This document shows, piece after piece, positions 23,064 through 31,144 of a stretch of DNA of 45,722 bases. The notes under the pieces are model-generated. The model was given only the letters and a program-made list of their open reading frames with translations. It was not told where the DNA came from and searched no databases. Within the stretch, counting starts at the first letter, position 1. Every line of letters starts with the position of its first letter. The stretch comes from CAYNND01 sp964528735 (GTDB taxonomy: Bacteria > Patescibacteriota > Minisyncoccia > Phycocordibacterales > UBA2100): assembly GCA_964528735.1 (NCBI GenBank), contig CAZGUV010000008.1, positions 1 to 45,722 on the forward strand, read 5' to 3'. Made by a program: the position numbers and the translations under genes.

Positions 23064-24764
23064 ATGACCGTTCAATTCAATGATGCAAAGCCCGCCGAAC
23101 GACTGGAGGAGTTGCGTCTTATCGAAGAAGAAGAGCTCGCAAAAGTGCTCGCAAAACGATACGCGGCAAAGTACGTAGACCTCACTCGTATTGGCGTTGA
23201 GACTGATGCACTCGCACTCATCCCCGAACAAGAAGCTAAATCAATGGAGGTTGCTGTTTTCAAGAAAATGGGGAAGAAGCTCCTCGTCGCAATGCGTGCA
23301 CCATCACGAGAAGATTCCATGGCATCAGTCAAAAAACTTGAACGTCTCGGATATGAACTAGAGATATACATGGTGTCACGGGCAAGCTTGAAACATGCAT
23401 GGGAACGCTACGCGGATATTTCATTTGCAACCGCAAGTGAGGGTGGGGTCTTGAATCTCTCAAATGAGACGATTTCAAAAATGAAGCAGGAGCTCAAGAC
23501 AATCAATGACGTCCGCATTGCAATAGATAGTGCAATGCAAGGAAGCAAAGTGCATCACGTATCACGTGTACTTGAAATTCTTGTTGGTGGCGCACTAGCG
23601 CTCGATGCTTCTGATATTCACATTGAACCTGAAGACACCTACGTGCATGTTCGTTTTCGTATTGACGGTGTACTCACCGAAGCCGCGACCACTGATGGTG
23701 GTACCTACCACCTGCTTCGCTCACGCATCAAGCTCCTTTCTGGTATGAAACTTAACGTCTCGAGCGCGGCTCAAGACGGACGCTTTAGTATAAAAGTTGC
23801 CGATAAGGAGATCGAAATTCGTACATCACTCATCCCTGGCTCGTATGGCGAGTCTATTGTGACTCGTATTTTGGATCCACACACGATCGGTCTCCCACTT
23901 GAAGCGCTTGGTATGGATAAATACTTGATGGATATTTTCAAAACAGAAATCAGCAAGCCAAACGGGATGCTCCTCAACACAGGGCCGACAGGTTCAGGAA
24001 AGACAACCACACTCTATGCCTTTTTGAAGGCAGTACACACACCTGATGTTAAAATAATCACCCTGGAAAACCCGGTAGAATATCACCTTGATGGAATCGT
24101 GCAGACGCAAATAACTCGAGATTACACCTTTGCGCAAGGACTCCGTGCCATTTTGCGACAAGACCCTGACGTTATCATGGTCGGTGAGATCCGAGACCCG
24201 GAAGTAGCTTCAACAGCAGTGAATGCTGCACTCACTGGTCACTTGGTATTTTCTACACTCCACACAAACAATGCCGCCGGTACATTCCCTCGCATTATTG
24301 ATCTTGGTGTTTCCCCTGAAATCATCGGTGCATCACTGACCGTATCTATGGCGCAACGTCTCACTCGAAAATTGTGCGGCTATTGTAAAAAAGAAGTCGT
24401 CATCGCAGGCGCAGAAAAAGAAATCATAGATAAGTTTTTGAAATTTATGCCCCACCAGGAAGACCTCCCGGAAAATCGCACAAAAATGTGGCTTGCCCAA
24501 GGATGCGAAAAGTGCGCAAACACTGGCTACAAAGGACGCATTGCAGTACTCGAAGCAGTGCTTGTCGATCACAACATCGAAGAAATCGTGCGACAAAACC
24601 CGACCGAAGCAGATATTTGGCGAGCTTCGGCAGGACAAAATATCAGACGCATGGCAGAAGATGGTATATGTAAAATACTCAAGGGTGTGACCTCTCTCGA
24701 CGAGCTCGGGCGCGTAGTTGACCTCAAGGATGAGATGTTTCGAGATCCAGCCCACCTCAGTTAG
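23064..24764 (+). CDS. pilB: Type IV pilus assembly ATPase (GspE/PilB family)
   Basis: A 566-aa secretion ATPase that powers pilus extension or type II-like secretion at the inner face of the membrane. Residues 1-120 are the N-terminal MshEN-like domain (KRYAAKYVDLTRIGVE). Then come HIEPEDTYVHVRFRIDG (PAS-like/N2 domain), Walker A GPTGSGKT (307-314), the Asp box with QDPDVIMVGEIRD (367-378, Walker B), and the His box TGHLVFSTLHTNN (391-403). C438 and C441, with a later CEKC, are the zinc-binding cysteines of PilB. No other pilus genes lie next to it, so its pilin and platform genes must be elsewhere. The gene is followed directly by the promoter of the structured RNA. Confidence 0.93.
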   Translation: MTVQFNDAKPAERLEELRLIEEEELAKVLAKRYAAKYVDLTRIGVETDALALIPEQEAKSMEVAVFKKMGKKLLVAMRAPSREDSMASVKKLERLGYELEIYMVSRASLKHAWERYADISFATASEGGVLNLSNETISKMKQELKTINDVRIAIDSAMQGSKVHHVSRVLEILVGGALALDASDIHIEPEDTYVHVRFRIDGVLTEAATTDGGTYHLLRSRIKLLSGMKLNVSSAAQDGRFSIKVADKEIEIRTSLIPGSYGESIVTRILDPHTIGLPLEALGMDKYLMDIFKTEISKPNGMLLNTGPTGSGKTTTLYAFLKAVHTPDVKIITLENPVEYHLDGIVQTQITRDYTFAQGLRAILRQDPDVIMVGEIRDPEVASTAVNAALTGHLVFSTLHTNNAAGTFPRIIDLGVSPEIIGASLTVSMAQRLTRKLCGYCKKEVVIAGAEKEIIDKFLKFMPHQEDLPENRTKMWLAQGCEKCANTGYKGRIAVLEAVLVDHNIEEIVRQNPTEADIWRASAGQNIRRMAEDGICKILKGVTSLDELGRVVDLKDEMFRDPAHLS

Positions 24765-24767
24765 GTG

Positions 24768-24776
24768 TGATACTAT
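24768..24776 (+). promoter_or_regulatory. Extended -10 of the structured RNA
   Basis: TGA-TACTAT (hexamer 24771-24776), starting 4 nt after the pilB stop. The predicted start is near 24783. Confidence 0.55.
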
Positions 24777-24782
24777 TGCAAA

Positions 24783-24955
24783 AGCACATACGTGCTGCGG
24801 TGAGGGTACGCAAAATCCTCTAAACAAGCCTTTCTGAACCCCGCAAGGTAATGAAAGTCGTAGGAACACTGTGGTGTTGTCTAGCCGAAACCGGACAAAC
24901 CATATGGGACTACACTGATCTCGTTTAGAGGATTTTGACCCCAAGCACTGCTTAG
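24783..24955 (+). ncRNA. Candidate structured non-coding RNA
   Basis: A non-coding stretch with a long-range helix: AAAATCCTCTAAAC (24812-24825) pairs perfectly with GTTTAGAGGATTTT (24923-24936). One C-G pair (24811/24937) and GGGT/ACCC (24804-24807/24938-24941) extend it across a 3-nt bulge. Inside are CTTTC/GAAAG (24830-24834/24853-24857) closing an ACC/GGT pairing, GTAG/CTAC (24860-24863/24910-24913), and AACAC/GTGTT with loop TGTG. GTGCT (24792-24796) can pair either with AGCAC at 24783 or with AGCAC at 24944, a possible switch. It has its own extended -10. I cannot match it to RNase P RNA, tmRNA, SRP RNA or a riboswitch class I know. 6S-like RNA is possible but unproven. The 3' end is a guess. 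Confidence 0.6.
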
Positions 24956-24986
24956 GATGTATATATATTAGCATACTTATTTACAG

Positions 24987-26027
24987 ATGTCAATACCCCA
25001 CGCAAAGAACGGTTCAAGCACCCCAGCTCAAGGCTCCCCGAGCCATGATGCTGCATTTCTTGATAAAACACTTCGACCGCAGCAGTGGGATGAGTATATT
25101 GGACAGGAACGAGTGAAGGAAAACCTCCGAATCTTGCTTTCAGCTGCAAAAAAGCGCGCCCAACCACCTGAGCACATGCTTTTTTATGGACCACCTGGGG
25201 TTGGTAAGACAACGCTCTGTTATTTGATTGCAAAGGAGCTGGGCACAAACATGAAAGTGACTTCAGGACCCGCGATTGAGCGTGTGGGAGACCTTGCGTC
25301 ACTCATCACAAATCTTGAAAAGGGTGACGTGCTTTTTATTGATGAAATACACCGACTCAACAAGAGTATTGAAGAGGTCCTCTACCCTGCCATGGAGTCG
25401 GGAGTGCTCGACATTATTATCGGAAAGGGACCTTCAGCGCGGTCAATACAACTTGAGCTTCCTCCGTTTACGTTAGTTGCTGCTACAACACTATACGCAG
25501 AGATTTCGGCGCCACTTCGCTCGCGATTTTCAGGTGGCACCTATCACCTCACACACTACACTGAGACTGAAATAGAAACTATTATCGCTCGATCAGCGCA
25601 CATCCTTGGCGTACAGATTGAAAAGTCAGGTATTGCTGAAATTGCACGACGAAGTCGATACACCCCACGTACTGCAAACAGACTTTTGAAACGATGCCGA
25701 GACTTTGCAGAAGTACACGAGCGAGCACTTGATAACACTGTGGTCATTGAGGCACTTGAGTTGTTGGGTGTTGACTCGCTAGGACTCGATGATCGAGACA
25801 GACAAATACTCACTACCATTATCGATACCTTTCATGGTGGTCCAGTTGGACTCAAAACAATTGCAGCAGCACTATCAGAAGAAGAGCGCACGATAGAAGA
25901 TGTACACGAACCATTTCTTATCCAAGCAGGACTTCTCGAACGAACACCTCGCGGACGATCAGTAACTCCACGAGGATATGAGCACGTCGAGCGCGCCTCT
26001 ACACAGAAGCAAAACGCATTGCTTTAA
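24987..26027 (+). CDS. ruvB: Holliday junction branch-migration ATPase RuvB
   Basis: A 346-aa AAA+ motor that pulls DNA through RuvA-bound junctions. The N-terminus shows LRPQQWDEYIGQERVKENL. Walker A is GPPGVGKTTL, Walker B LFIDEIHRLNKSIEE, sensor 1 LVAATTLYAEISAPLRSRF (T replacing the usual N/T-rich context, arginine finger RSRF kept), and sensor 2 SRYTPRTANRLLKR. The C-terminal winged helix has GGPVGLKTIAAALSEE and ends in TPRGRSVTPRGYEH. The start ATG 24987 is preceded by CATACT 9 nt upstream. Its stop overlaps that of the convergent PBP gene in the TTAA at 26024-26027. It is separated from ruvA and ruvC. Confidence 0.97.
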   Translation: MSIPHAKNGSSTPAQGSPSHDAAFLDKTLRPQQWDEYIGQERVKENLRILLSAAKKRAQPPEHMLFYGPPGVGKTTLCYLIAKELGTNMKVTSGPAIERVGDLASLITNLEKGDVLFIDEIHRLNKSIEEVLYPAMESGVLDIIIGKGPSARSIQLELPPFTLVAATTLYAEISAPLRSRFSGGTYHLTHYTETEIETIIARSAHILGVQIEKSGIAEIARRSRYTPRTANRLLKRCRDFAEVHERALDNTVVIEALELLGVDSLGLDDRDRQILTTIIDTFHGGPVGLKTIAAALSEEERTIEDVHEPFLIQAGLLERTPRGRSVTPRGYEHVERASTQKQNALL

Positions 26028-28525
26028 TTTGTTGGCACGACCACAACATCACTAAATGTGCCGCCTGAGAATTTTGCATAGCCGACAGCTCGTACAGTAA
26101 GCTCAGGGCCTGAGTCTGGTACGACGGTGATTGAGAATGGATCGTTGTTTGAAGCACCCATATAAACACCATTTACAAAGTATTCCACCTTCTCAAGAGG
26201 CTGAGGTCCCGAATGACGTATGGTGATAGTGAGTGGCTTACCGCTTACAACTGGATTTCCTCGTACTGGGTACGCAATTGAAAACTTGTGCTGCTGTTCA
26301 GGTGCTACGGTTGAACCAGTCTGGCCGACGATTGCTTCTGACTGCTGTGCTTCAGAGCCAGGTCCAGCCCCATCTGGTGTTGCGAGTCCATTAAGCCCGA
26401 CCCATGCCTGAATACCGTATTCCCAATGACCGAACTGCGAATCAGCATTTGGATTTGCGGGTGCAGGACCACGTGGGTCATCTTTGTTTATGTATGCAAG
26501 TATTGAATGTGGGCCTTTATTTCCATTACTCCAATCACCGTTTAATACCGGTTGAAGCGTATCGTACGGAATCGGATCTGGCTCAACAAATTTTTCATGT
26601 TCAACATATTTGAGCGCCTCATTCATATATGCTCTCCACATTGGGGCGATCACGTACCCAGCAACCTTTTGGACTATTGGTGAGTTGTCATTGTTCCCGG
26701 CCCATGTCCCTACGGCAATGGTAGGACTGTAACCAACAACCCATACGTCACGAAAATCATTTGTAGTTCCTGTTTTTCCTGCAACATCAATCTCGCCAAA
26801 GTTCAAAAATGAACGAACACCGTACGATGGCGCGCGCGCAACATTGTCAGAGAGCACATCAGTCGTAAGTCGAGCCGCCTGTGAATCGACAGCGCGTATT
26901 TCATTTTGCTCAAACTTTGAAAGTACGGTTCCTTGGGCATCCTTAATTTCAAGGATTCCCACGATTGGATTGCGTACACCTTGATTTGCGAGTGTTGCGT
27001 ATGCTCCAGTCAACTCAAGAAGAGACACTTCACCTCCACCCAACACCAATGAGAATCCGTAATGCGTTGCCGGCTGTGTAAGTGTTGTGATGCCAAGACT
27101 TTTTGCGGTATTCAACACATTTTGCATCCCCGCAAGATACAAGACTTTTACAGCTGGTATGTTGATTGATTGCGCGAGCGCATTGCGAAGCGTCATTGGT
27201 CCTCTAAACTTAAAATCGTAGTTTTGAGGTGCGTAGCAATTATCCTTTATTTCAAATTGCTCCTTTGGACAGTTGACTGAGAACTGTGTTGGAACATCAA
27301 ACAATACAGTTTCTGGTGTATACCCCTTTGCAAACGCTGCCGTGTACGCAATCGGTTTAAATGTTGAACCAGGCTGTCTGAGTGCTGTTGCAATGTTGTA
27401 CTTTCCATCTATTTTTTCATCGAAGTAATCTCGGGAGCCAACCATTGCGAGAATTTGTCCAGTCTTTGGGTCAATTGCAACAAGCGCCGCGTTCTCAGCG
27501 TTAAAATCATTCTCATTTTTTAGTGCAAACTTTTTTATTATCTCCTCGCCCGCTGACTGCATACGCCAATCAAGGGTTGTTACCACACTGAGGCCACCAT
27601 TATACACTGCATCAGTACCGTATTTTTCTTCCAAAAATTCACGTATGTAAAACACGAAGTGGGGGGCCTTTATGCTTCTGTCTGAATAGGGGAGAAATGT
27701 AACCACCTCTTCCTTTGCACTCTGGTACTCTTCATTCGTAATAAAATGTTCTTCAAGCATTCGCTTCAGGACAAGATTTTTACGATCACTTAAATCCTCA
27801 ATATGATCACCATACGGTGAATAGTATGTAGGCGCTTGAGGGAGTGCGGCAATATAGGCAGCCTCCGCGAGAGTTACTTCAGCAGATGTCTTTCCAAAAA
27901 AGCGCTTCGATGCTTCTTCAACACCATAAATATTTCCTCCGTACGGCATTTCATTTAGATAGATTGAAAGAATCTCATCTTTTGACAATCTACGCTCAAG
28001 TATTAATGAAAGTATCCATTCTTTAAGCTTTCGCTTGAGTGTTTTCTCTGTAGAGAGAAGTGTATTTTTTACAACCTGTTGGGTAATCGTTGAGCCACCT
28101 TGTCCGTATGATGCAGACATAATGTTTGCATACACCGCACGCAGTATCGCTGTCGGCTTTATTCCCTTGTGTTGGTAAAACTCGGTATCTTCGATGGCTA
28201 CCGTTGCGTTTTTGAGATGACGAGAAATATCTTCAAAAGGTACGACGGTTCGCTGTACTTCATTGTGGACGTTAAACAACAAGACCTTGCCGGTTCGGTC
28301 ATAGATTTTTGTTGATTGCGAGACGGCTCTATCTTTGAAGCCATCGACAGAAGGGAGCTCAACTCTGGTTGCCCACGCAAAGACTCCTATTATCGCAAGG
28401 GATACTCCTACACCAATTACGGCGAGAAAATACCACAGATAGAGTGATGCTCGTTTGATACGGAACATGAGCTTCATAAACAGTCTCCACATATTCCCTG
28501 GTCTATCACGTAGTGATGGTGCCAT
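26024..28525 (-). CDS. Class A penicillin-binding protein (PBP1A type)
   Basis: An 833-aa bifunctional peptidoglycan synthase. One membrane segment lies at about 28-50. The GT51 glycosyltransferase has the catalytic Glu in VAIEDTEFYQHKG (E112), then GQGGSTITQQVVKN and ERRLSKDEILSIYLNEMPYG. The transpeptidase has S387 and K390 in QPGSTFKP, SIN at 453-455 and KTGT at 584-587. After it come a Pro/Ala/Gly-rich stretch and a C-terminal Ig-like domain (about 750-833, GKPLTITIRHSG). I take ATG 28525 because the extended -10 TGG-TATTGT ends 8 nt before it; a longer frame to 28561 would read through that promoter. Convergent with ruvB. Confidence 0.95.
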   Translation of the reverse strand: MAPSLRDRPGNMWRLFMKLMFRIKRASLYLWYFLAVIGVGVSLAIIGVFAWATRVELPSVDGFKDRAVSQSTKIYDRTGKVLLFNVHNEVQRTVVPFEDISRHLKNATVAIEDTEFYQHKGIKPTAILRAVYANIMSASYGQGGSTITQQVVKNTLLSTEKTLKRKLKEWILSLILERRLSKDEILSIYLNEMPYGGNIYGVEEASKRFFGKTSAEVTLAEAAYIAALPQAPTYYSPYGDHIEDLSDRKNLVLKRMLEEHFITNEEYQSAKEEVVTFLPYSDRSIKAPHFVFYIREFLEEKYGTDAVYNGGLSVVTTLDWRMQSAGEEIIKKFALKNENDFNAENAALVAIDPKTGQILAMVGSRDYFDEKIDGKYNIATALRQPGSTFKPIAYTAAFAKGYTPETVLFDVPTQFSVNCPKEQFEIKDNCYAPQNYDFKFRGPMTLRNALAQSINIPAVKVLYLAGMQNVLNTAKSLGITTLTQPATHYGFSLVLGGGEVSLLELTGAYATLANQGVRNPIVGILEIKDAQGTVLSKFEQNEIRAVDSQAARLTTDVLSDNVARAPSYGVRSFLNFGEIDVAGKTGTTNDFRDVWVVGYSPTIAVGTWAGNNDNSPIVQKVAGYVIAPMWRAYMNEALKYVEHEKFVEPDPIPYDTLQPVLNGDWSNGNKGPHSILAYINKDDPRGPAPANPNADSQFGHWEYGIQAWVGLNGLATPDGAGPGSEAQQSEAIVGQTGSTVAPEQQHKFSIAYPVRGNPVVSGKPLTITIRHSGPQPLEKVEYFVNGVYMGASNNDPFSITVVPDSGPELTVRAVGYAKFSGGTFSDVVVVPTN

Positions 28526-28533
28526 AAAATCGC

Positions 28534-28542
28534 ACAATACCA
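28534..28542 (-). promoter_or_regulatory. Extended -10 of the PBP gene
   Basis: TGG-TATTGT on the minus strand (hexamer 28534-28539), 8 nt before ATG 28525. Confidence 0.55.
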
Positions 28543-28567
28543 CAAAAACCTCGAAATTCAACGAGCT

Positions 28568-29053
28568 TTACGCACTTATTGGTCGAGTACAGGCGAGATG
28601 TGTGAGACCAATTGCAATCGCGTCATATTCATCATCAAGTCGTTTTCGTGATTCTATATGTACGAGGAGTGGAATCATTCGTTGTATATCCCCCTTGGGC
28701 GCACTACCCGACCCAGCAACCGCAACTTTTATTTGAGACGGTGTATATTCAGAAACAACAAGTTCGTGGCTGTTCGCGAGTTGGAGGAGCATCCCCCGAA
28801 CCTCAGCGACGCGCATTGCTGTCTTTTGGTTGTTTGTAAAATATAGTCGCTCAAGCGCAATTGATTCGGGTTTATACTGTTTTATAAGTGCGTTACATGA
28901 TACATACACCTCATTAAGACGACTCCCAAAAGAGCTCGTTTTATCTGTCGTCACACATGCAGAAAAGACGAGTTCATGTTTTTGACCCTTTCCTCGCTCA
29001 AGTACCGCAACTCCACACCGATCATACCCTGGGTCAATAGCGAGTATTTTCAT
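28568..29053 (-). CDS. ruvC: Holliday junction resolvase RuvC
   Basis: A 161-aa RNase H-fold endonuclease that cuts Holliday junctions as a dimer. It starts MKILAIDPGYDRCGVAVLER with the first catalytic Asp at 7. The second acidic residue lies in SIALERLYFTNNQKTA, and the C-terminal pair in LDDEYDAIAIGLTHL. It overlaps yebC by 4 nt (ATGA at 29050-29053), the common bacterial yebC-ruvC order. The following PBP gene has its own promoter. Confidence 0.95.
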   Translation of the reverse strand: MKILAIDPGYDRCGVAVLERGKGQKHELVFSACVTTDKTSSFGSRLNEVYVSCNALIKQYKPESIALERLYFTNNQKTAMRVAEVRGMLLQLANSHELVVSEYTPSQIKVAVAGSGSAPKGDIQRMIPLLVHIESRKRLDDEYDAIAIGLTHLACTRPISA

Positions 29054-29592
29054 ACATTAAGTTTTGAATTTGTGTAGACAGCTTCAATATCTCCATGATT
29101 GTAAAGCTCCGACAGTAGCGCAGTCAGTGCCTCCTCGTCATCTCCATCAACTACCTGTTCTGTGAGTGGCCGGTATGTTCCATCACTACCTTTTTCAAAC
29201 GCCCACGCAGCAGAACCAGAAAGACCTAATGTACAATCATATTCAGAAACAAGGTGTTTGATTTCTTGTACGGTGCGGTTTCGTGAATCTGTACTTGCAA
29301 CAATAACACAAGCAACACCCCCAGGGGCAAAAAGTTCAAACAGGAGGTTTTCGAGAGGTGGGCCTCCGTGCCCGCTCCCTTTTTGAAGCGCACGCTCAAT
29401 ATTTTCTTTCGGCATATCAATCGAGCGGGCACGGTCAACGACCGCCTGAACTGTAGGTGAATCAGTGTCGCCATTTACTGATTGCACAGCAGCTGTAATT
29501 GCCCGCGCCATTTTTCCAAACACAACACCTCTTTTTGCGTCAGCGGTCGCTTTCTTATGTTTTATCTGTTTCCACTTACTATGACCTGCCAT
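29050..29592 (-). CDS. yebC: YebC/TACO1-family protein, shortened
   Basis: A 180-aa protein; the family is usually about 240-250. The N-terminus is typical: MAGHSKWKQIKHKKATADAK, then GKMARAITAAV, RARSIDMPKENIERAL and GSGHGGPPLENLLFEL. The middle continues with GGVACVIVASTDSRNRTVQE. The family acts in translation (relief of ribosome stalling) or as a transcription regulator. The last domain is cut down, ending EAVYTNSKLNV. ATG 29592 is chosen from MAGHSKW and from TAGACT, which ends 7 nt upstream. It leads the yebC-ruvC operon. Confidence 0.92.
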   Translation of the reverse strand: MAGHSKWKQIKHKKATADAKRGVVFGKMARAITAAVQSVNGDTDSPTVQAVVDRARSIDMPKENIERALQKGSGHGGPPLENLLFELFAPGGVACVIVASTDSRNRTVQEIKHLVSEYDCTLGLSGSAAWAFEKGSDGTYRPLTEQVVDGDDEEALTALLSELYNHGDIEAVYTNSKLNV

Positions 29593-29599
29593 ACATACC

Positions 29600-29605
29600 A
29601 GTCTA
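29600..29605 (-). promoter_or_regulatory. -10 of yebC-ruvC
   Basis: TAGACT on the minus strand, 7 nt before ATG 29592. Confidence 0.5.
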
Positions 29606-29613
29606 TACACTAC

Positions 29614-29874
29614 TCAACATATATCAACGATGTGATTTTGTTCACCAAGAAGGGTGTTGATTTTTGCAATGACTTTCTTTTTCTCTTCATGAAGCACATA
29701 GCGAACCGATGCGGGTACATGTACGTACACACGATTTTCACGTATATCAATATGCGACACCTGTACAGTAATTGAGAATTCATCTTGTAATACATTCTGA
29801 ACGACTGATTTTTTTTGACGTTCTGAGACCCCAACATGAGCGTACCGAGCGAGTAGGTTTTTTAAATTTTGCAT
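29614..29874 (-). CDS. DciA-like (DUF721-type) small protein
   Basis: An 86-aa protein starting MQNLKNLLARYAHVGVSERQ. The second half, ENRVYVHVPASVRYVLHEEK followed by KKVIAKINTLLGEQNHIVDI, matches the DUF721/DciA pattern (a beta strand, then two helices ending in a conserved 'IN..LG...I..I'). DciA helps load or act with the replicative helicase in bacteria without DnaC. The context supports this: it begins 2 nt after the dnaN stop, in the same operon as the clamp and next to oriC, where DUF721 genes also occur in Actinobacteria. It is shorter than classical DciA. Assignment rests on pattern and position. Confidence 0.6.
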   Translation of the reverse strand: MQNLKNLLARYAHVGVSERQKKSVVQNVLQDEFSITVQVSHIDIRENRVYVHVPASVRYVLHEEKKKVIAKINTLLGEQNHIVDIC

Positions 29875-29876
29875 AC

Positions 29877-30977
29877 CTATTTATTCATCGGCATGACTAC
29901 ATACAAAAATGATCCGTCGGAAACTCCCTTTACAATAAGAGGCTTACTTGGGCCAGCAAATGAAAACTGAACACTGTCGACAGGTATTGATTGAAAACAA
30001 TCAATGAGATATTTTTGATTAAAATTTAAAGCAACACTTTCACCTTCAATTGTAGCCACTATTGATTCTTTCATTTCACCTGTGGTGCTGTTCTTTGATG
30101 TGCACACCACCTGCTTACCAGCAACATCAACAGATACACTAACTTGCTTTGAAGCATCGGAAACTATCAATGCTTTCCTCAAGACATTCACAATATCTTC
30201 TTTTAAAAAGATACATTGGCAAAAAAACTGTTTTGGTATGATTTTTTGGTATTCAGGAAAAGTCCCTGATGTTAGGCGTGATGATAATGTTGTATTTTTT
30301 GTAGTAAACACACACAAATCCTCATCTACTATACATGAAAATGTTTCATCTTTACTGTTTTGGAGAAAAGATACTATCTCATGGGCGTTTTTTGCTGGTA
30401 TCAGAATTGTCGGAAACTCTTCTTCTGATGAGTGTGGTACTTTTTTCTCTGCGAGCCTAAATGAGTCCGTCCCAACAAAAACAAGTGATGATCCTTCAGT
30501 GTAGACAAGTATACTCGCTAACTCAGGCTTTATTGTTGAGTTAGATGCTGCATATATAACTGATTGCATACCTTGAACGAAACTTTCTCTTTTTATAGTG
30601 TGGTTGATTTTTGATTGCGCTTCAGGAAGTGGTGGAAATTCGTTTTGAGGGAGGAGGGTTAGGTTAATTGTTCCTTTTTTTGTTTGTATTGAACATGTAT
30701 TTTCATTACATTGCAGAACAACTTCACCGTTGGGAAAAAGTTTTATTACATCATAGAGTGTTTTTGCAGGAACCACACAAACACCTTCATTATCAGATTC
30801 TCCAGGTACACGAACCTCAACACTCATTTCAATATTTGTACCTTGAAATATTACAAGATGGGGGCGTGTAGATATTTTTACACCTTGAAGTGTTTGGTTG
30901 TGATGGTTCGGTTGGGCAATTTTCGTAACTTCGTTGAGTGCTTGTTCTAAGTGTTCTTTTTGAATATAAATTTTCAT
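29877..30977 (-). CDS. dnaN: DNA polymerase III beta sliding clamp
   Basis: A 366-aa clamp that tethers the replicative polymerase to DNA. It starts MKIYIQKEHLEQALNEVTKI and has three similar domains. Motifs include VRVPGESDNEGVCVVPAKTL, LAEKKVPHSSEEEFPTILIP (domain 2, FVGTDSFRLAEKK) and a C-terminal LIVKGVSDGSFLYVVMPM with the standard ending. Length is normal. Upstream is the AT-rich origin region; a TAATAA box lies 7 nt before the ATG. The DciA-like gene follows after 2 nt. Confidence 0.97.
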   Translation of the reverse strand: MKIYIQKEHLEQALNEVTKIAQPNHHNQTLQGVKISTRPHLVIFQGTNIEMSVEVRVPGESDNEGVCVVPAKTLYDVIKLFPNGEVVLQCNENTCSIQTKKGTINLTLLPQNEFPPLPEAQSKINHTIKRESFVQGMQSVIYAASNSTIKPELASILVYTEGSSLVFVGTDSFRLAEKKVPHSSEEEFPTILIPAKNAHEIVSFLQNSKDETFSCIVDEDLCVFTTKNTTLSSRLTSGTFPEYQKIIPKQFFCQCIFLKEDIVNVLRKALIVSDASKQVSVSVDVAGKQVVCTSKNSTTGEMKESIVATIEGESVALNFNQKYLIDCFQSIPVDSVQFSFAGPSKPLIVKGVSDGSFLYVVMPMNK

Positions 30978-31039
30978 ATTTCTTTTATTAAGAGAATATA
31001 TGTGGAAATCGCTATTTATGTATATATATCAATCTATTT

Positions 31040-31048
31040 TTATACACA
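31040..31048 (+). promoter_or_regulatory. DnaA box
   Basis: TTATACACA, a perfect match to the consensus TTATNCACA. Confidence 0.75.
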
Positions 31049-31132
31049 ACTAATATATATATTTAATAACAACTTACAATATATTTTTTTTTAAAAAGAA
31101 CAATCAATACATTACACAGTAGCAATACACAG

Positions 31133-31141
31133 TTATTCACA
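31133..31141 (+). promoter_or_regulatory. DnaA box
   Basis: TTATTCACA, a perfect match to the consensus, just after the dnaA stop. Confidence 0.75.
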
Positions 31142-31144
31142 TAC

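Larger units (their letters stand above)
30978..31144. other. oriC: Probable origin of replication (dnaA-dnaN intergenic)
   Basis: A 167-nt strongly AT-rich gap between dnaN and dnaA. It holds two perfect DnaA boxes, TTATACACA at 31040-31048 and TTATTCACA at 31133-31141, both on the plus strand. Between them lies an AT-only-like tract (about 31050-31092, with ATATATATATTTAATAA and a T9 run), suited as the unwinding element. The flanking order rnpA-rpmH-dnaA-dnaN is the classic origin context. Confidence 0.75.

Noticed and set aside
24838..24849. ACCCCGCAAGG resembles a loop of twister-sister self-cleaving ribozymes
   Set aside because: The surrounding stems and the second conserved strand cannot be placed; a short motif alone is not enough.
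24783..24955. SRP RNA, tmRNA or RNase P RNA
   Set aside because: The GGAAGCAGC-type SRP loop, a tag ORF with tRNA-like end, and RNase P conserved regions are all absent.
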